From Herbinix luporum (GTDB taxonomy: Bacteria; Bacillota; Clostridia; Lachnospirales; Lachnospiraceae), in assembly GCF_900070325.1 (NCBI RefSeq), contig NZ_LN879430.1, positions 2,456,501-2,520,500 of the forward strand: a DNA stretch of 64,000 nucleotides. The letters are read 5' to 3'. Position numbers and translations under genes: made by a program. Shown piece by piece: positions 54,375 through 63,657 of the stretch. The notes beneath the pieces were generated by a model that saw only the letters and a list, made by a program, of their open reading frames with translations, was not told where the DNA came from and ran no database searches. Every line of letters starts with the position of its first letter. Position 1 is the stretch's first letter.

Positions 54375-54630
54375 AAAAAAGCCCTCATCCGAAAAAGGAT
54401 GAGAGCTTACGCTATCACTAACCACCTGTTTCGTATACACTGCTAAAGGCATTCATACACTATCCATATAACGGTGGAAACCGGCTTGACCTACTGGATA
54501 AATATATGAATCTATCTTTGGGTCTTGCAACTAGGGAGTGATTTTCAGACATCCGCTACTCATACCGGGCTTGCACTATCTCCGGCTCGCTGTAATTTTT
54601 ACTGAATGCTTACTCTCTCCGTCAACGTCT
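54375..54630 (-). promoter_or_regulatory. T-box riboswitch of ileS
   Basis: Read on the minus strand, a stem I region (GGAGAGAGTAA, AGCCGG, and GAAAATCACTCCC at its end, about 54533-54625) is followed by the core AGGTGGT (around 54421-54427) and a terminator hairpin CTCATCC/GGATGAG (54384-54390, 54397-54403) with a T-run. An ATC triplet at 54540-54542 is a candidate isoleucine specifier but I cannot place it firmly. The core departs from the usual AGGGTGGNACCGCG after the first seven bases. Confidence 0.8.
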
Positions 54631-54857
54631 TTATCATTTTATTTTTTTAATAATAGTATAAAATTTGCAGAATGTCAATAGTTACTTCTTTCTTGACTTT
54701 GAGCGAAAACTGGTATATCTTGAATGTTGTTTAATGTGGTATTATATGAGATAGAATAAATTTATACTTTAAAAATTAATTAATATAAGATAGATTATTG
54801 CATAAAGCAAGTCTACAAATATTAACCTATATATAAAATAAAAGTGAAGGTGATAAA
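54631..54857 (+). promoter_or_regulatory. Upstream region of pncB
   Basis: AT-rich, no gene. A weak promoter candidate is TTGAAT (54720-54725) with TATATG (54743-54748), 17 bases apart. GAAGGTG lies before the ATG at 54858. No recognised NAD-regulator site was found. Confidence 0.35.
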
Positions 54858-56309
54858 ATGGGTAAACAAAATTTAACGTTACTTACAGACTTCTATGAGC
54901 TGACTATGATGCAAGGATATTTTAATAATAACATGAATGAAATCGTTGTTTTTGACGTATTTTATAGGGATAATCCATGTAATAGCGGCTATGCTATCTG
55001 CGCCGGATTAGAGCAGGTAATAGAATATGTTAAAAATCTTAGATTTAAAGATGATGATATCGAATATTTAAGGTCTTTAAAAATATTTGATGAGAATTTT
55101 CTTAATTATCTAAAGAACTTTCATTTTACCGGAGATATTTATGCTATTCCCGAAGGAACCGTTGTCTTTCCCATGGAACCACTATTAAAAGTAGTAGCTC
55201 CCATTATGGAAGCCCAATTAATTGAAACTGCCATACTTAATATTATTAATCATCAAAGCTTAATTGCCACAAAGGCTTCCAGGGTGGTTTATGCTGCTAG
55301 CGGTGCACCGGTAATGGAATTTGGCTTAAGACGGGCCCAGGGTCCCGATGCCGGAACCTTAGGGGCAAGAGCAGCAGTAATAGGGGGCTGCATTGGAACC
55401 AGTAATGTCTTATCTGCCAAACTTTACGACCTGCCTGCCCTAGGAACCCATGCCCACAGCTGGATTATGAGCTTTGACGATGAACTGACAGCTTTTCGTA
55501 AATATGCCGAGCTTTATCCTTTGAATACAACTTTACTGGTAGATACTTATGATACCTTGCGCACCGGTGTTCCCAATGCCATAAAGGTTTTTAAAGAACT
55601 CCGTGACAGCGGTAAGATGCCTGAAAAATATGGTATCCGCCTAGATAGCGGTGATTTGGCCTACTTATCTAAAATGGCCAGAAAAATGCTTGATGAGGCC
55701 GGCTTTACCGATGCTACCATAACAGCTTCTAGTGATCTTGATGAATATGTTATTGAATCCCTAATAGCTCAGGATGCCAAAATTGATTCCTGGGGAGTAG
55801 GTACAAAATTAATTACTTCCAAAGACTGCCCTTCTTTTGGTGGAGTTTATAAACTTTCTGCCATTAAAAAAGGCGATAAATTTATTCCCCGTATGAAACT
55901 ATCGGAAAATCAATGGAAGATAACTAATCCCGGAAATAAAAAGATCTACAGAATATATGAAAAGGATAGCGGAAAAGTAAAGGCTGATTTAATAACCTTA
56001 CATGATGAGCATTTTACTTCTGATAAACCCCTTTTGTTATTTGACCCTATTGCAACCTGGAAAAAAACTTATCTTAAACCAAACACCTATACATTAAGAG
56101 AATTATTAGTACCAATATTTATTAATGGTAAATGTGTATATACTTCTCCTTCCGTTATGGAGATACGGGATTATTGTGCAAAAGAGCAGGATACCCTTTG
56201 GGACGAATGCAGAAGGCTTACAAATCCACATAATGTTTACGTAGACCTTTCTAGTAAATTGTACCAAATAAAAACAGATTTATTAAATGAATATTATGCC
56301 AGTCTATAA
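54858..56309 (+). CDS. pncB: Nicotinate phosphoribosyltransferase
   Basis: The 483 residues fit the family: LLTDFYELTMMQGYF at the start, FGLRRAQGPDAG, the phosphorylated His region GTHAHSWIM, and IRLDSGDLAYLS. It converts nicotinate and PRPP (made by prs here) to nicotinate mononucleotide in the NAD salvage route. Monocistronic. Confidence 0.97.
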   Translation: MGKQNLTLLTDFYELTMMQGYFNNNMNEIVVFDVFYRDNPCNSGYAICAGLEQVIEYVKNLRFKDDDIEYLRSLKIFDENFLNYLKNFHFTGDIYAIPEGTVVFPMEPLLKVVAPIMEAQLIETAILNIINHQSLIATKASRVVYAASGAPVMEFGLRRAQGPDAGTLGARAAVIGGCIGTSNVLSAKLYDLPALGTHAHSWIMSFDDELTAFRKYAELYPLNTTLLVDTYDTLRTGVPNAIKVFKELRDSGKMPEKYGIRLDSGDLAYLSKMARKMLDEAGFTDATITASSDLDEYVIESLIAQDAKIDSWGVGTKLITSKDCPSFGGVYKLSAIKKGDKFIPRMKLSENQWKITNPGNKKIYRIYEKDSGKVKADLITLHDEHFTSDKPLLLFDPIATWKKTYLKPNTYTLRELLVPIFINGKCVYTSPSVMEIRDYCAKEQDTLWDECRRLTNPHNVYVDLSSKLYQIKTDLLNEYYASL

Positions 56310-56431
56310 TTTACAATAAAGTTTATTCTCATATTAGTAAATTTATGTTATACTATACCTGAATTTATTACCTTAGAAGACCCCGTCATAGGTGTAGCCC
56401 CTATGGCATATTGACTACAACAGGAGGAAAA

Positions 56432-57607
56432 ATGAAGAAAGTTAAAATTCCACTTATTATATATTTGTTGGCAGCATTATCCATAACCGGCATAGTAGTA
56501 TTTTGGAAAAGTTCAAGGAATAAAGATAAGCCTGTTTATGCTGATCGGAGTAGGGCATCGGCCTCAGTTTCTACCGATGCCAATAAAAATGATTCTGATA
56601 ATTATACATATATTCCTCCTACATATGAATATGATAATAATAATGAATATAATGAAGAGGGACAAATGCCAGATACAACCAGAGAGATAGATTTAGATCC
56701 TAACAGCATTACAGTATTTGTAAACCAAGAACATAGCTTACCAAAGGACTTTGTTCCGGAGAATTTGGTAATTCCGGCAATACCTTTTGACATTATATCC
56801 TATAGCGAAAGAAAATTATTAAGGTTAGAGGCTGCCCAGGCTATAGAGAAGTTATTTAGCGCGGCATTAAAGGAGGGATATTCCTTATATGGAATCTCCG
56901 GTTATAGATCCTATGATAGGCAGAAAGAAATATTTTTAGATAACATAGTAAAAAAAGGTAAAGAACATACCCTTAAATATTCAGCCGCCCCCGGAACCAG
57001 TGAACATCAGACCGGTCTTGCCATGGACGTTTCATCAAAGTCCGTTAATTTCAAGTTGGTACCTGAATTTGCCAAAACAGCTGAAGGTAAATGGCTGGCA
57101 AAACACGCCCATGAGTACGGATTTATCATACGCTATCCAAAGGATCATTATGAAATTACAGGATACGCATATGAGCCATGGCATATACGATATGTAGGAG
57201 AGGATTTAGCTAATTATCTTTATACAAATAAGCTTACTTTGGAGGAATATTATAATTATAAGCCCAGCGATGGTTTTGATTATGAAAAAAAATATGCTGA
57301 CCTGATTAATTATAAGCCCACTCCAACTCCAACCCCTACACCTAAACCTACTCCAAGCCCAATACCTACACCTACACCTACTCCGACTCCCACACCTACA
57401 CCTACACCTACTCCGACTCCTACACCTACTCCTATTCCTGAGGGTGAAATTGATGTAGAAGACCCTAGCCGGGAATTAGATAATGAAGATCTTGAAAATA
57501 ACCATGAAGAAATATTAGATAATGAAAATATGGATCCGGTCTTTTACAACAATGATATGAATATGGATATTAATCAAGAATTAAGTAACACAAATTCCAT
57601 AGAATAA
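56432..57607 (+). CDS. VanY-type D-alanyl-D-alanine carboxypeptidase with Pro-Thr linker
   Basis: Start at the ATG 56432 with AGGAGG upstream; the frame also opens at a TTG at 56411. Product 391 residues: one N-terminal membrane helix or signal anchor, a low-complexity stretch, and a VanY domain (about 125-275) with GYRSYDRQ, the zinc motif [10 protein letters not shown] and EPWHIRY. A Pro-Thr tandem repeat (about 297-337) and a final acidic Asn-rich tail of about 55 residues follow. It should trim the terminal D-Ala of peptidoglycan stems outside the cell. Confidence 0.93.
   Translation: MKKVKIPLIIYLLAALSITGIVVFWKSSRNKDKPVYADRSRASASVSTDANKNDSDNYTYIPPTYEYDNNNEYNEEGQMPDTTREIDLDPNSITVFVNQEHSLPKDFVPENLVIPAIPFDIISYSERKLLRLEAAQAIEKLFSAALKEGYSLYGISGYRSYDRQKEIFLDNIVKKGKEHTLKYSAAPGTSEHQTGLAMDVSSKSVNFKLVPEFAKTAEGKWLAKHAHEYGFIIRYPKDHYEITGYAYEPWHIRYVGEDLANYLYTNKLTLEEYYNYKPSDGFDYEKKYADLINYKPTPTPTPTPKPTPSPIPTPTPTPTPTPTPTPTPTPTPTPIPEGEIDVEDPSRELDNEDLENNHEEILDNENMDPVFYNNDMNMDINQELSNTNSIE
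57318..57441 (+). repeat. Coding tandem repeat (Pro-Thr) in the VanY gene
   Basis: Repeats of CCTACA/CCTACT-type hexamers encode a Thr-Pro tract. An array CCTACACCTACACCTACT recurs nearly exactly, so slippage and length variation are likely. Confidence 0.9.
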
Positions 57608-57619
57608 TATTAATTTCTA

Positions 57620-57653
57620 AATGAAAAGAGATTTTTAAATCTCTTTTCATTTT
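57620..57653 (+). terminator. Terminator after the VanY gene
   Basis: AATGAAAAGAGATTT (57620-57634) and its exact complement (57637-57651) form a long stem with a very short loop, followed by Ts. Confidence 0.88.
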
Positions 57654-57686
57654 AAGTGTTCACCTTTAAATTACAGGAGGTAAGCT

Positions 57687-58421
57687 ATGAGGCTTATACT
57701 AATTCTTTTATTTTTACTAATATTTTTTATTATAAGTATTCCCTTATTTATAATTGAATTTATTATCGGTAAATTTAACCGTCGGGCACAAGTTGCCAGC
57801 TCTCAGAAAATAGTTGTAGCTGCTTTTCATATAGTTTTATTTATTGCCGGAGTTAAGAAGACAGTAATCGGTAAAGAAAATATTCCCACTAATGAACCTA
57901 TATTATATATAGCTAATCATAGAAGTTATTTTGATATTCCCTTATCCTATGTCTGTTTACCGACACTTACAGGATTTATGGCAAAGAAGGAAATTAAAAA
58001 AATCCCTTTTTTAAGAACCTGGATGGTTTTACTTCAATGCTTATTCCTTGATAGGGATGACATTAGGCAGGGTATGAAGACAATACTTCAGGCTATTGAA
58101 CAAATTAAGGCCGGCTACTCCATCTTTATATCTCCGGAAGGCACCCGCAGTCAAGGTAAGGAAATGCTTCCCTTTAAAGAAGGAAGCTTTAAAGTGGCAG
58201 AAAAGACCGGATGCGCCATTGTTCCCGTAGCCATAAGTAATACAGATGAAATTTATGAAAATCATTCCCCTTGGGTTAGACCGGCCAAGGTTGTTATAGA
58301 ATTTGGGAAACCCATTTACCCTAAGCAGTTGGACAAGGACCAGCGAAGGCATCTAGGCTCTTACGTCCAAAGTATTATCAAAGAAATGCTGGATAAAAAT
58401 GCTTCATTAGTCCAATCCTAA
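57687..58421 (+). CDS. plsC: 1-acyl-sn-glycerol-3-phosphate acyltransferase
   Basis: A 244-residue membrane-bound acyltransferase with an N-terminal hydrophobic helix, the catalytic HxxxxD motif NHRSYFD, and the acceptor-binding motif SPEGTRS. It adds the second acyl chain to make phosphatidate. AGGAGG lies before the ATG. Confidence 0.94.
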   Translation: MRLILILLFLLIFFIISIPLFIIEFIIGKFNRRAQVASSQKIVVAAFHIVLFIAGVKKTVIGKENIPTNEPILYIANHRSYFDIPLSYVCLPTLTGFMAKKEIKKIPFLRTWMVLLQCLFLDRDDIRQGMKTILQAIEQIKAGYSIFISPEGTRSQGKEMLPFKEGSFKVAEKTGCAIVPVAISNTDEIYENHSPWVRPAKVVIEFGKPIYPKQLDKDQRRHLGSYVQSIIKEMLDKNASLVQS

Positions 58422-58502
58422 AAATTAGTAACCATATTTTTTATTTTGCTATTTATTTTTTATTAAAAAAATGATACAATAAGCCTTGCCCAACCCAAAA
58501 GG

Positions 58503-58558
58503 ATACCCTAAACGGGACAATATTTATTTTTTATTGTCCCGCTTGGGTATGATATAAT
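58503..58558 (+). promoter_or_regulatory. Extended inverted repeat directly before a -10 box
   Basis: ATACCC-N4-CGGGACAATA (58503-58522) faces TATTGTCCCG-N3-GGGTAT (58532-58550): two nested arms of 10 and 6 bp. No T-run follows, but TATAAT (58553-58558) does. It could be an operator of the gene at 58616 or a weak terminator of plsC. Confidence 0.5.
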
Positions 58559-58615
58559 GAATATTACCTTAATATAAAGTTTAAATAAATTGATATACAG
58601 GAGGTACATAAGTAC

Positions 58616-59071
58616 ATGAACACTACATGGATTGTAATATTGATTATAGTAGCCGTTATAATAGGAGTATTTGTAGGTCTTTATTTCTTAGGAAAGAAAC
58701 TGCAAACTAGGCAGGAAGAAGCTGAAGCTCAGATGAAAGCAGCGGCTCAAACATTTTCTATTCTTGTAATTGATAAAAAGAAAATGAAATTATCGGAAGC
58801 AAATCTTCCTAAAATGGTTTTAGAACAGACACCTAAATACCTCCGCCGTTCTAAGGTTCCTATTGTTAAAGCTAAAATCGGACCAAAAGTTATGTCTATG
58901 ATGTGTGACCCTAAGGTATTTGAAATTATTCCTGTTAAGAAAGAGGTAAAAGCAGTAATTAGTGGTATCTATATTACTGGTGTTAAGGGTTTAAGAAGTA
59001 ACTTAGAAACCAAGCAAAAGAAAGGTTTCTTTGGTAAGATAAAAGATAAATTTTCTAAGAAAGATAAATAG
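58616..59071 (+). CDS. Small membrane-anchored protein of unknown function
   Basis: I do not recognise a characterised family. The 151 residues begin with one N-terminal membrane helix (about 4-26), then a short charged helix and a soluble part ending in a Lys-rich tail (KKGFFGKIKDKFSKKDK). The soluble part (about 48-125) has a beta-strand pattern with LVIDKKKMKLSEANLPK and VKAKIGPKVMSMMCDPKVFEIIPVKKEVKAVISGIY. AGGAGG lies 11 bases before the ATG. It is a single-gene unit. Confidence 0.75.
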   Translation: MNTTWIVILIIVAVIIGVFVGLYFLGKKLQTRQEEAEAQMKAAAQTFSILVIDKKKMKLSEANLPKMVLEQTPKYLRRSKVPIVKAKIGPKVMSMMCDPKVFEIIPVKKEVKAVISGIYITGVKGLRSNLETKQKKGFFGKIKDKFSKKDK

Positions 59072-59085
59072 ATGATATATTATAG

Positions 59086-59130
59086 CCTTCTATCCAAATT
59101 AAGTATGATTATTTTGGTTAGAGGGTTTTT
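59086..59130 (+). terminator. Terminator after the small membrane protein gene
   Basis: CCTTCTATCCAAA pairs with TTTGGTTAGAGG with one mismatch, followed by a T-run near 59125. Confidence 0.72.
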
Positions 59131-59185
59131 TATGTAGTAATTATGTGTTAAAATACAAATAAATTCCCTAAGAAAGGATAATTAT

Positions 59186-60409
59186 ATGAACAGGAAGTTA
59201 AAAATAGTATTACTTGTCCAAGTAGCAATACTGCTTGTACTATTACTTGTGGTTTTAATAAGTAATAAGGGCCCTACAAGTAATGTTTCTGATGATTTGG
59301 ATAAGGAAAATATAATTGATAACATAAATGACGATTCTAGTAAAACAAATGATATTAATTTTGAAGATGAATATGGACAAGCTAAGGATCCTGAAGATAA
59401 TACCGGCGAGAATGGAGAAGAATTAACTCAGGAGGAAGAAGAGGAGCCAATATTACCGGAGCCTATCGTACTTGCTTTTGCCGGTGATATTAATTTTGAT
59501 GAAAACTCCAAACCCATAGCCAGATATGACAGAGAGAATAAAGGTATCTTAGGAGCTATCTCTGAGGATTTAGTTGAAGAAATGAATAATGCAGATATCT
59601 TTATGCTGAACAATGAATTTGCTTATAGTACAAGGGGAAGCAGAATCCAAGAAAAATCTTACACCTTTAGGGCCAATCCAAAACGGGTTGATATATTAAA
59701 AGAAATGGGAGTAGATATAGTTTCCCTTGCCAATAATCATGCCTTAGATTATGGGGTGGATGCCCTTTTAGATACCTTTACCACCCTTGAAGAGGCAGGG
59801 ATTGATTATGTGGGGGCAGGTGTTAATATTGACCGTGCCAAGGCACCCATTTACTATACCATTAATGATACTACCATTGCTTATGTGGCAGCAAGCCGTG
59901 TAATTTATGCCATGGACTGGTATGCAAGCGATACCCGACCCGGTATGATCGGAACATATGATCCGGCTTTGTTTGTAGAGTCCATTAAGGAAGCTAAAGA
60001 AAACAGTGACTTTGTAGTGGCTTATGTCCACTGGGGTAAGGAAAACACCCATGAACTGCTGGATTATCAAATAAATATGGCTAAGATTTATATTGATGCC
60101 GGTGCGGATGCTGTCATCGGCTGCCACCCCCATGTAATGCAGGGAATAGAATTCTATAAAGGAAAACCCATTGCCTACAGCTTAGGTAACTACTGGTTTA
60201 ACTCTTCAAAAAGAGAATCCGGACTTTTAAAGATATATTTAAATCCTGACAAAAGCACCGATGTACAGCTTTTACCTGTTATGAATGATAGTGCATATAC
60301 CTATCAGATTACAGAGCAAAAGAAGAAGGAAGACTACTATAAATTTATGGAGAATATATCCTATGGTGTAAAATTTGACAAAGAGGGATTTGTTACAGAG
60401 AAGCAATAA
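59186..60409 (+). CDS. CapA/PgsA family metallophosphoesterase-like protein
   Basis: The 407-residue protein has an N-terminal membrane anchor (about 5-27), an acidic low-complexity linker (about 33-92), and a CapA domain with AFAGDINFD, NNEFAY, SLANNHALDYG, YVHWGKEN and VIGCHPHVMQG. CapA proteins take part in poly-gamma-glutamate capsule handling in Bacillus; many lone copies in Clostridia have no known substrate. No pgs genes are adjacent. Confidence 0.92.
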   Translation: MNRKLKIVLLVQVAILLVLLLVVLISNKGPTSNVSDDLDKENIIDNINDDSSKTNDINFEDEYGQAKDPEDNTGENGEELTQEEEEEPILPEPIVLAFAGDINFDENSKPIARYDRENKGILGAISEDLVEEMNNADIFMLNNEFAYSTRGSRIQEKSYTFRANPKRVDILKEMGVDIVSLANNHALDYGVDALLDTFTTLEEAGIDYVGAGVNIDRAKAPIYYTINDTTIAYVAASRVIYAMDWYASDTRPGMIGTYDPALFVESIKEAKENSDFVVAYVHWGKENTHELLDYQINMAKIYIDAGADAVIGCHPHVMQGIEFYKGKPIAYSLGNYWFNSSKRESGLLKIYLNPDKSTDVQLLPVMNDSAYTYQITEQKKKEDYYKFMENISYGVKFDKEGFVTEKQ

Positions 60410-60421
60410 TAATATAAAAAT

Positions 60422-60474
60422 AAATGCATAAGAGCTACTGACCAAGTAATTGCAGTAGTCTTATGCATTTTTTT
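60422..60474. terminator. Bidirectional terminator between the CapA and DUF1934 genes
   Basis: AAATGCATAA and CTACTG (60422-60440) pair with CAGTAG and TTATGCATTT (60453-60470), followed by a T-run. Confidence 0.88.
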
Positions 60475-60495
60475 ATTCAAAGAATATTATATTCT

Positions 60496-60915
60496 TTAAT
60501 TGGAAGTAACCTTTATTATAAGCTGATTGTCCGATATATGACTATCATTAAGGGAAAGGGTGTATTCCATATGGATATTTATCTCCCTTACCTTTTCCTC
60601 TATATTAATCCTGCTGGTATTTATCTGAAAGTTAAGACTACCATAGGGAGTATCATAGCTAGAATAGGTCTGTTTGCTTAAATCAAAAACCATATGGGTA
60701 CTGTTTTCTCCTTTTTTAATCATCTCAACCTGTCCGGATGATATTTTAATAGTATTAATAGAAGCCTTATTTTCTTCATTTTCAGGCTCCTTATACCGAA
60801 TAATATGCCTACCCTTAAAGTTACGGTATACTCCTACTGCTTTGGTAGTAATAGGGCTTATATCATCCCCATCCCGGACAATGCCCTCTATATATACACG
60901 GACTTTTTCATTCAT
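60496..60915 (-). CDS. DUF1934 (YwiB-like) calycin protein
   Basis: The ATG at 60915 follows AGGAG; an earlier in-frame start at 60933 overlaps murI without a site. The 139 residues are nearly all beta-strand with a family-like pattern (KVRVYIEGIVRDGDD, VEMIKKGENSTHMVFD, YDTPYGSLNFQINT). Its function is unknown. It follows murI with a 15-base gap and is probably co-transcribed. Confidence 0.85.
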   Translation of the reverse strand: MNEKVRVYIEGIVRDGDDISPITTKAVGVYRNFKGRHIIRYKEPENEENKASINTIKISSGQVEMIKKGENSTHMVFDLSKQTYSSYDTPYGSLNFQINTSRINIEEKVREINIHMEYTLSLNDSHISDNQLIIKVTSN

Positions 60916-60929
60916 CTTACAACTCCTAA

Positions 60930-61739
60930 TCAACCCAGTTCTTCAATATTTATGTCCTTAGTTTCCATTACCTCACAGGGTAAAATGGTATTAGCAAAAC
61001 GTTTGAATTTTTCGGCTCCGTCACTGACATAGAATTTATGATTAAGGGCTTGAGTAGTATCATTTCTTAAGTTATGCTCTGTTAGGACTGCCGCAAGACA
61101 TTTGGCTGTTTCGTATGCAGGATTAACTAAAAAGATTTCGTCTCCTACAACCTTTCTTATGGTTTCCCTAAGCAAAGGATAATGGGTACAACCTAATACC
61201 AATGTATCTATATCCTTATCTAAAAGTTCTCCTATATATCTTCTTGCCATTTCAAAGGTAATAGGATCATCAATTAATCCTTCTTCCACTAAAGGTACAA
61301 AAAGCGGGCATGCTTTACCAAATACAGTTACCTTAGGATTTGTTTTGCTTAAAAACCTGTTATATATTCCGCTTTGTATAGTTCCTTCAGTACCAATTAC
61401 ACCTACTTTTCCATTTAAGGTGGTTCTTGCTGCCACTTTGGCCCCGGGTTTTACTACCCCGATAATAGGTATGTCAATTTCATCTTTAATAGTCTCTAGG
61501 GCAAATGCACTGGCCGTATTACAAGCAATTACAATGGCCTTTACCCCTTTTCTCATTAAAAATCTTACAATCTGCCTAGTATAAGTAATAATTGTTTTTT
61601 TAGACTTACTTCCATAGGGAAGCCTGGCTGTATCTCCAAAATATATTATGGTTTCTCCGGGTATCTGATTCATGATTTCTTTTACAACAGTCAATCCTCC
61701 TACTCCTGAATCAAATACCCCAATCGGTGCTTTTGTCAT
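60930..61739 (-). CDS. murI: Glutamate racemase
   Basis: Makes D-Glu for peptidoglycan. The ATG at 61739 follows AGGAGG; the longer frame to 61760 is not needed. The 269 residues include IGVFDSGVGGLTVV, the catalytic Cys in VIACNTASA and the second in LGCTHYPLL, with Asp and His partners in place. Confidence 0.97.
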   Translation of the reverse strand: MTKAPIGVFDSGVGGLTVVKEIMNQIPGETIIYFGDTARLPYGSKSKKTIITYTRQIVRFLMRKGVKAIVIACNTASAFALETIKDEIDIPIIGVVKPGAKVAARTTLNGKVGVIGTEGTIQSGIYNRFLSKTNPKVTVFGKACPLFVPLVEEGLIDDPITFEMARRYIGELLDKDIDTLVLGCTHYPLLRETIRKVVGDEIFLVNPAYETAKCLAAVLTEHNLRNDTTQALNHKFYVSDGAEKFKRFANTILPCEVMETKDINIEELG

Positions 61740-61929
61740 ATTATAGCCTCCTGACATCATAGTATAAGGCTGTTTCCATTAATTTTAGAATGCCTATTCA
61801 TTTTACTATTAAAAGGAATTAAGTTCAAGAGCTTTTCAATAATCAATTAATTTATCAAATAGTAATTGTCCTGTTTAATAATATGATTTTTTGGCCATAC
61901 TTAGATATCAAATATTATTGGGAGGACTT

Positions 61930-62631
61930 ATGAAAAATAAAATAAATAAGAGATTAAGGAGAAAAAATTTACATAATAAGGCTTATACAGATAAAAACAA
62001 CAATAGAATACGTGTATTTTTTCTATTAGCTCTACTAATAATATCCTATACTTTAACTCAAATCCTACATCTGTATAAAAGCAAACCCAGTAGGCTGCAG
62101 GAAGAGATAGCAAAGGAAATTATCCGGTTTCATGTTGTTGCTAACAGCGACAGTGATGAAGATCAGAATTTAAAATACCAGGTTAAGGATGCTGTTTTAA
62201 AAACCCTGTATCCTTATCTTAAGGATGTGGATAACATAAATCATGCCAGAGCCATTCTTAAAGAAAAACTACCACTAATAGAAGAAGTGGCCAGTAAAGT
62301 TATAAAAGATAAAGGATACACATATTCTGTCTTAGCATCTTACTCAAACTGCTATTTTCCCTTAAAGGTATATGGTGATTATACCTTTCCACCGGGTACA
62401 TATCAGGCTGTACAGGTTAAAATCGGCAAGGCTCAGGGTAAAAACTGGTGGTGCGTAATGTTCCCTCCTTTATGCTTTGTAGATGAAACCTATAGCATTG
62501 TCAGTAGTGAGTCGGAAAAAAAGTTAAGTTTTCTACTGACTGATGAAGAACTTGATGCCTTAAAAACAAAAAGATTACCTGTTAAAGTCAAATTTAAACT
62601 TTTTGCTGCATTAAAAAACCTCTTTTGCTAA
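61930..62631 (+). CDS. spoIIR: Stage II sporulation protein R
   Basis: The ATG at 61930 follows GGGAGG. The 233 residues have a basic N-terminus, one membrane helix (about 27-45), and the SpoIIR core with IIRFHVVANSDSDEDQNLKYQVKDAVL and NWWCVMFPPLCFVDE. SpoIIR is made in the forespore and triggers processing of pro-sigma-E in the mother cell. Good evidence that the organism forms spores. Confidence 0.96.
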   Translation: MKNKINKRLRRKNLHNKAYTDKNNNRIRVFFLLALLIISYTLTQILHLYKSKPSRLQEEIAKEIIRFHVVANSDSDEDQNLKYQVKDAVLKTLYPYLKDVDNINHARAILKEKLPLIEEVASKVIKDKGYTYSVLASYSNCYFPLKVYGDYTFPPGTYQAVQVKIGKAQGKNWWCVMFPPLCFVDETYSIVSSESEKKLSFLLTDEELDALKTKRLPVKVKFKLFAALKNLFC

Positions 62632-62700
62632 GATGTTTATTTGTAAAGGCTGATTAATTGTGATAAAATACCTTTATCTCTAGGATTTGGGGGACTTAAG

Positions 62701-63573
62701 ATGAATTCTATAACTGAAAAAGCCTATGCAAAAATTAATCTTGGCTTAGACGTAATAAGAAAACGTCCTGACGGTTATCATGATGTTAGTATGATTATGC
62801 AAACTGTCAATTTACATGATACCATAAGTATTAAGAAAACTAAATTTCAATCAGTAACAGTAAGATCAAATCTATACTATCTTCCCACGGATAGAAGAAA
62901 TTTGGTATATAAAGCAGTTGAAGTATTTAGGGAACACTATCCTATAAGAAGTGGGCTTAACATTACCTTAAACAAGAGAATACCGGTAGCTGCAGGTTTA
63001 GCAGGAGGAAGTGCCGATGCTGCCGCTACATTAAAGGGCTTAAACCGGCTTTTTCAAACAGGTTTATCCTTAGAAGAATTGATGCAACTGGGAATTAAGC
63101 TGGGAGCAGATGTTCCCTTTTGCCTTATGATGGGATGTGCCCATTCGGAGGGTATCGGGGAAATACTTCACCCCTTGCCTCCCATACCTGATTGCAAGAT
63201 TCTTCTTGTAAAACCGGATGTCAGTGTCTCTACAAAACATGTATATGAAAATCTGCGGTTAAATGAAGAAATTAGCCACCCGGACATTTCTTCTATGATA
63301 AAAGCCCTAAAAGAAAATAATTTATATGCCTTAATACCTCTTATGGAAAACATCTTAGAAACAGTAACAATAAAAGAACATCCCATTATAGAGGAAATTA
63401 AGGGTTTAATGAAAAGTAAAGGGGCCCTTACTGCTTTGATGAGCGGAAGCGGACCTACGGTATATGGAATTTTTGATAATAAACTTAAGGCAAAACAGGC
63501 TTATGATTTATTTAAATCCTCTGATTGGGGTTATCAAGTAATATTAACAGAGCCTTACTCCCCAGCTAAATAA
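62701..63573 (+). CDS. ispE: 4-diphosphocytidyl-2-C-methyl-D-erythritol kinase
   Basis: A 290-residue GHMP kinase of the MEP isoprenoid route. It shows AYAKINLGLDV, the ATP loop PVAAGLAGGSADAAA, KLGADVPFCL, and the C-terminal MSGSGPTVYGIF. GGGGG lies before the ATG. In Firmicutes ispE often lies near purR; here it follows spoIIR by about 70 bases. Confidence 0.97.
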   Translation: MNSITEKAYAKINLGLDVIRKRPDGYHDVSMIMQTVNLHDTISIKKTKFQSVTVRSNLYYLPTDRRNLVYKAVEVFREHYPIRSGLNITLNKRIPVAAGLAGGSADAAATLKGLNRLFQTGLSLEELMQLGIKLGADVPFCLMMGCAHSEGIGEILHPLPPIPDCKILLVKPDVSVSTKHVYENLRLNEEISHPDISSMIKALKENNLYALIPLMENILETVTIKEHPIIEEIKGLMKSKGALTALMSGSGPTVYGIFDNKLKAKQAYDLFKSSDWGYQVILTEPYSPAK

Positions 63574-63589
63574 TATTTTAAAATAAAAA

Positions 63590-63642
63590 AGGATTGTTTC
63601 TAAATGCCCTAATTAACCACTTAGAAACAGTCCTATTTTATT
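63590..63642. terminator. Bidirectional terminator after ispE
   Basis: AGGA-TT-GTTTCTAA (63590-63603) pairs with TTAGAAAC-AG-TCCT (63621-63634), with one two-base mismatch, followed by a T-rich tract; it can serve both convergent genes. Confidence 0.78.
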
Positions 63643-63657
63643 TTATATCCTTCCGAT

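Noticed and set aside
57318..57441. CRISPR-like short repeats
   Set aside because: Repeats are contiguous hexamers without spacers, in frame and encoding Pro-Thr within a gene.
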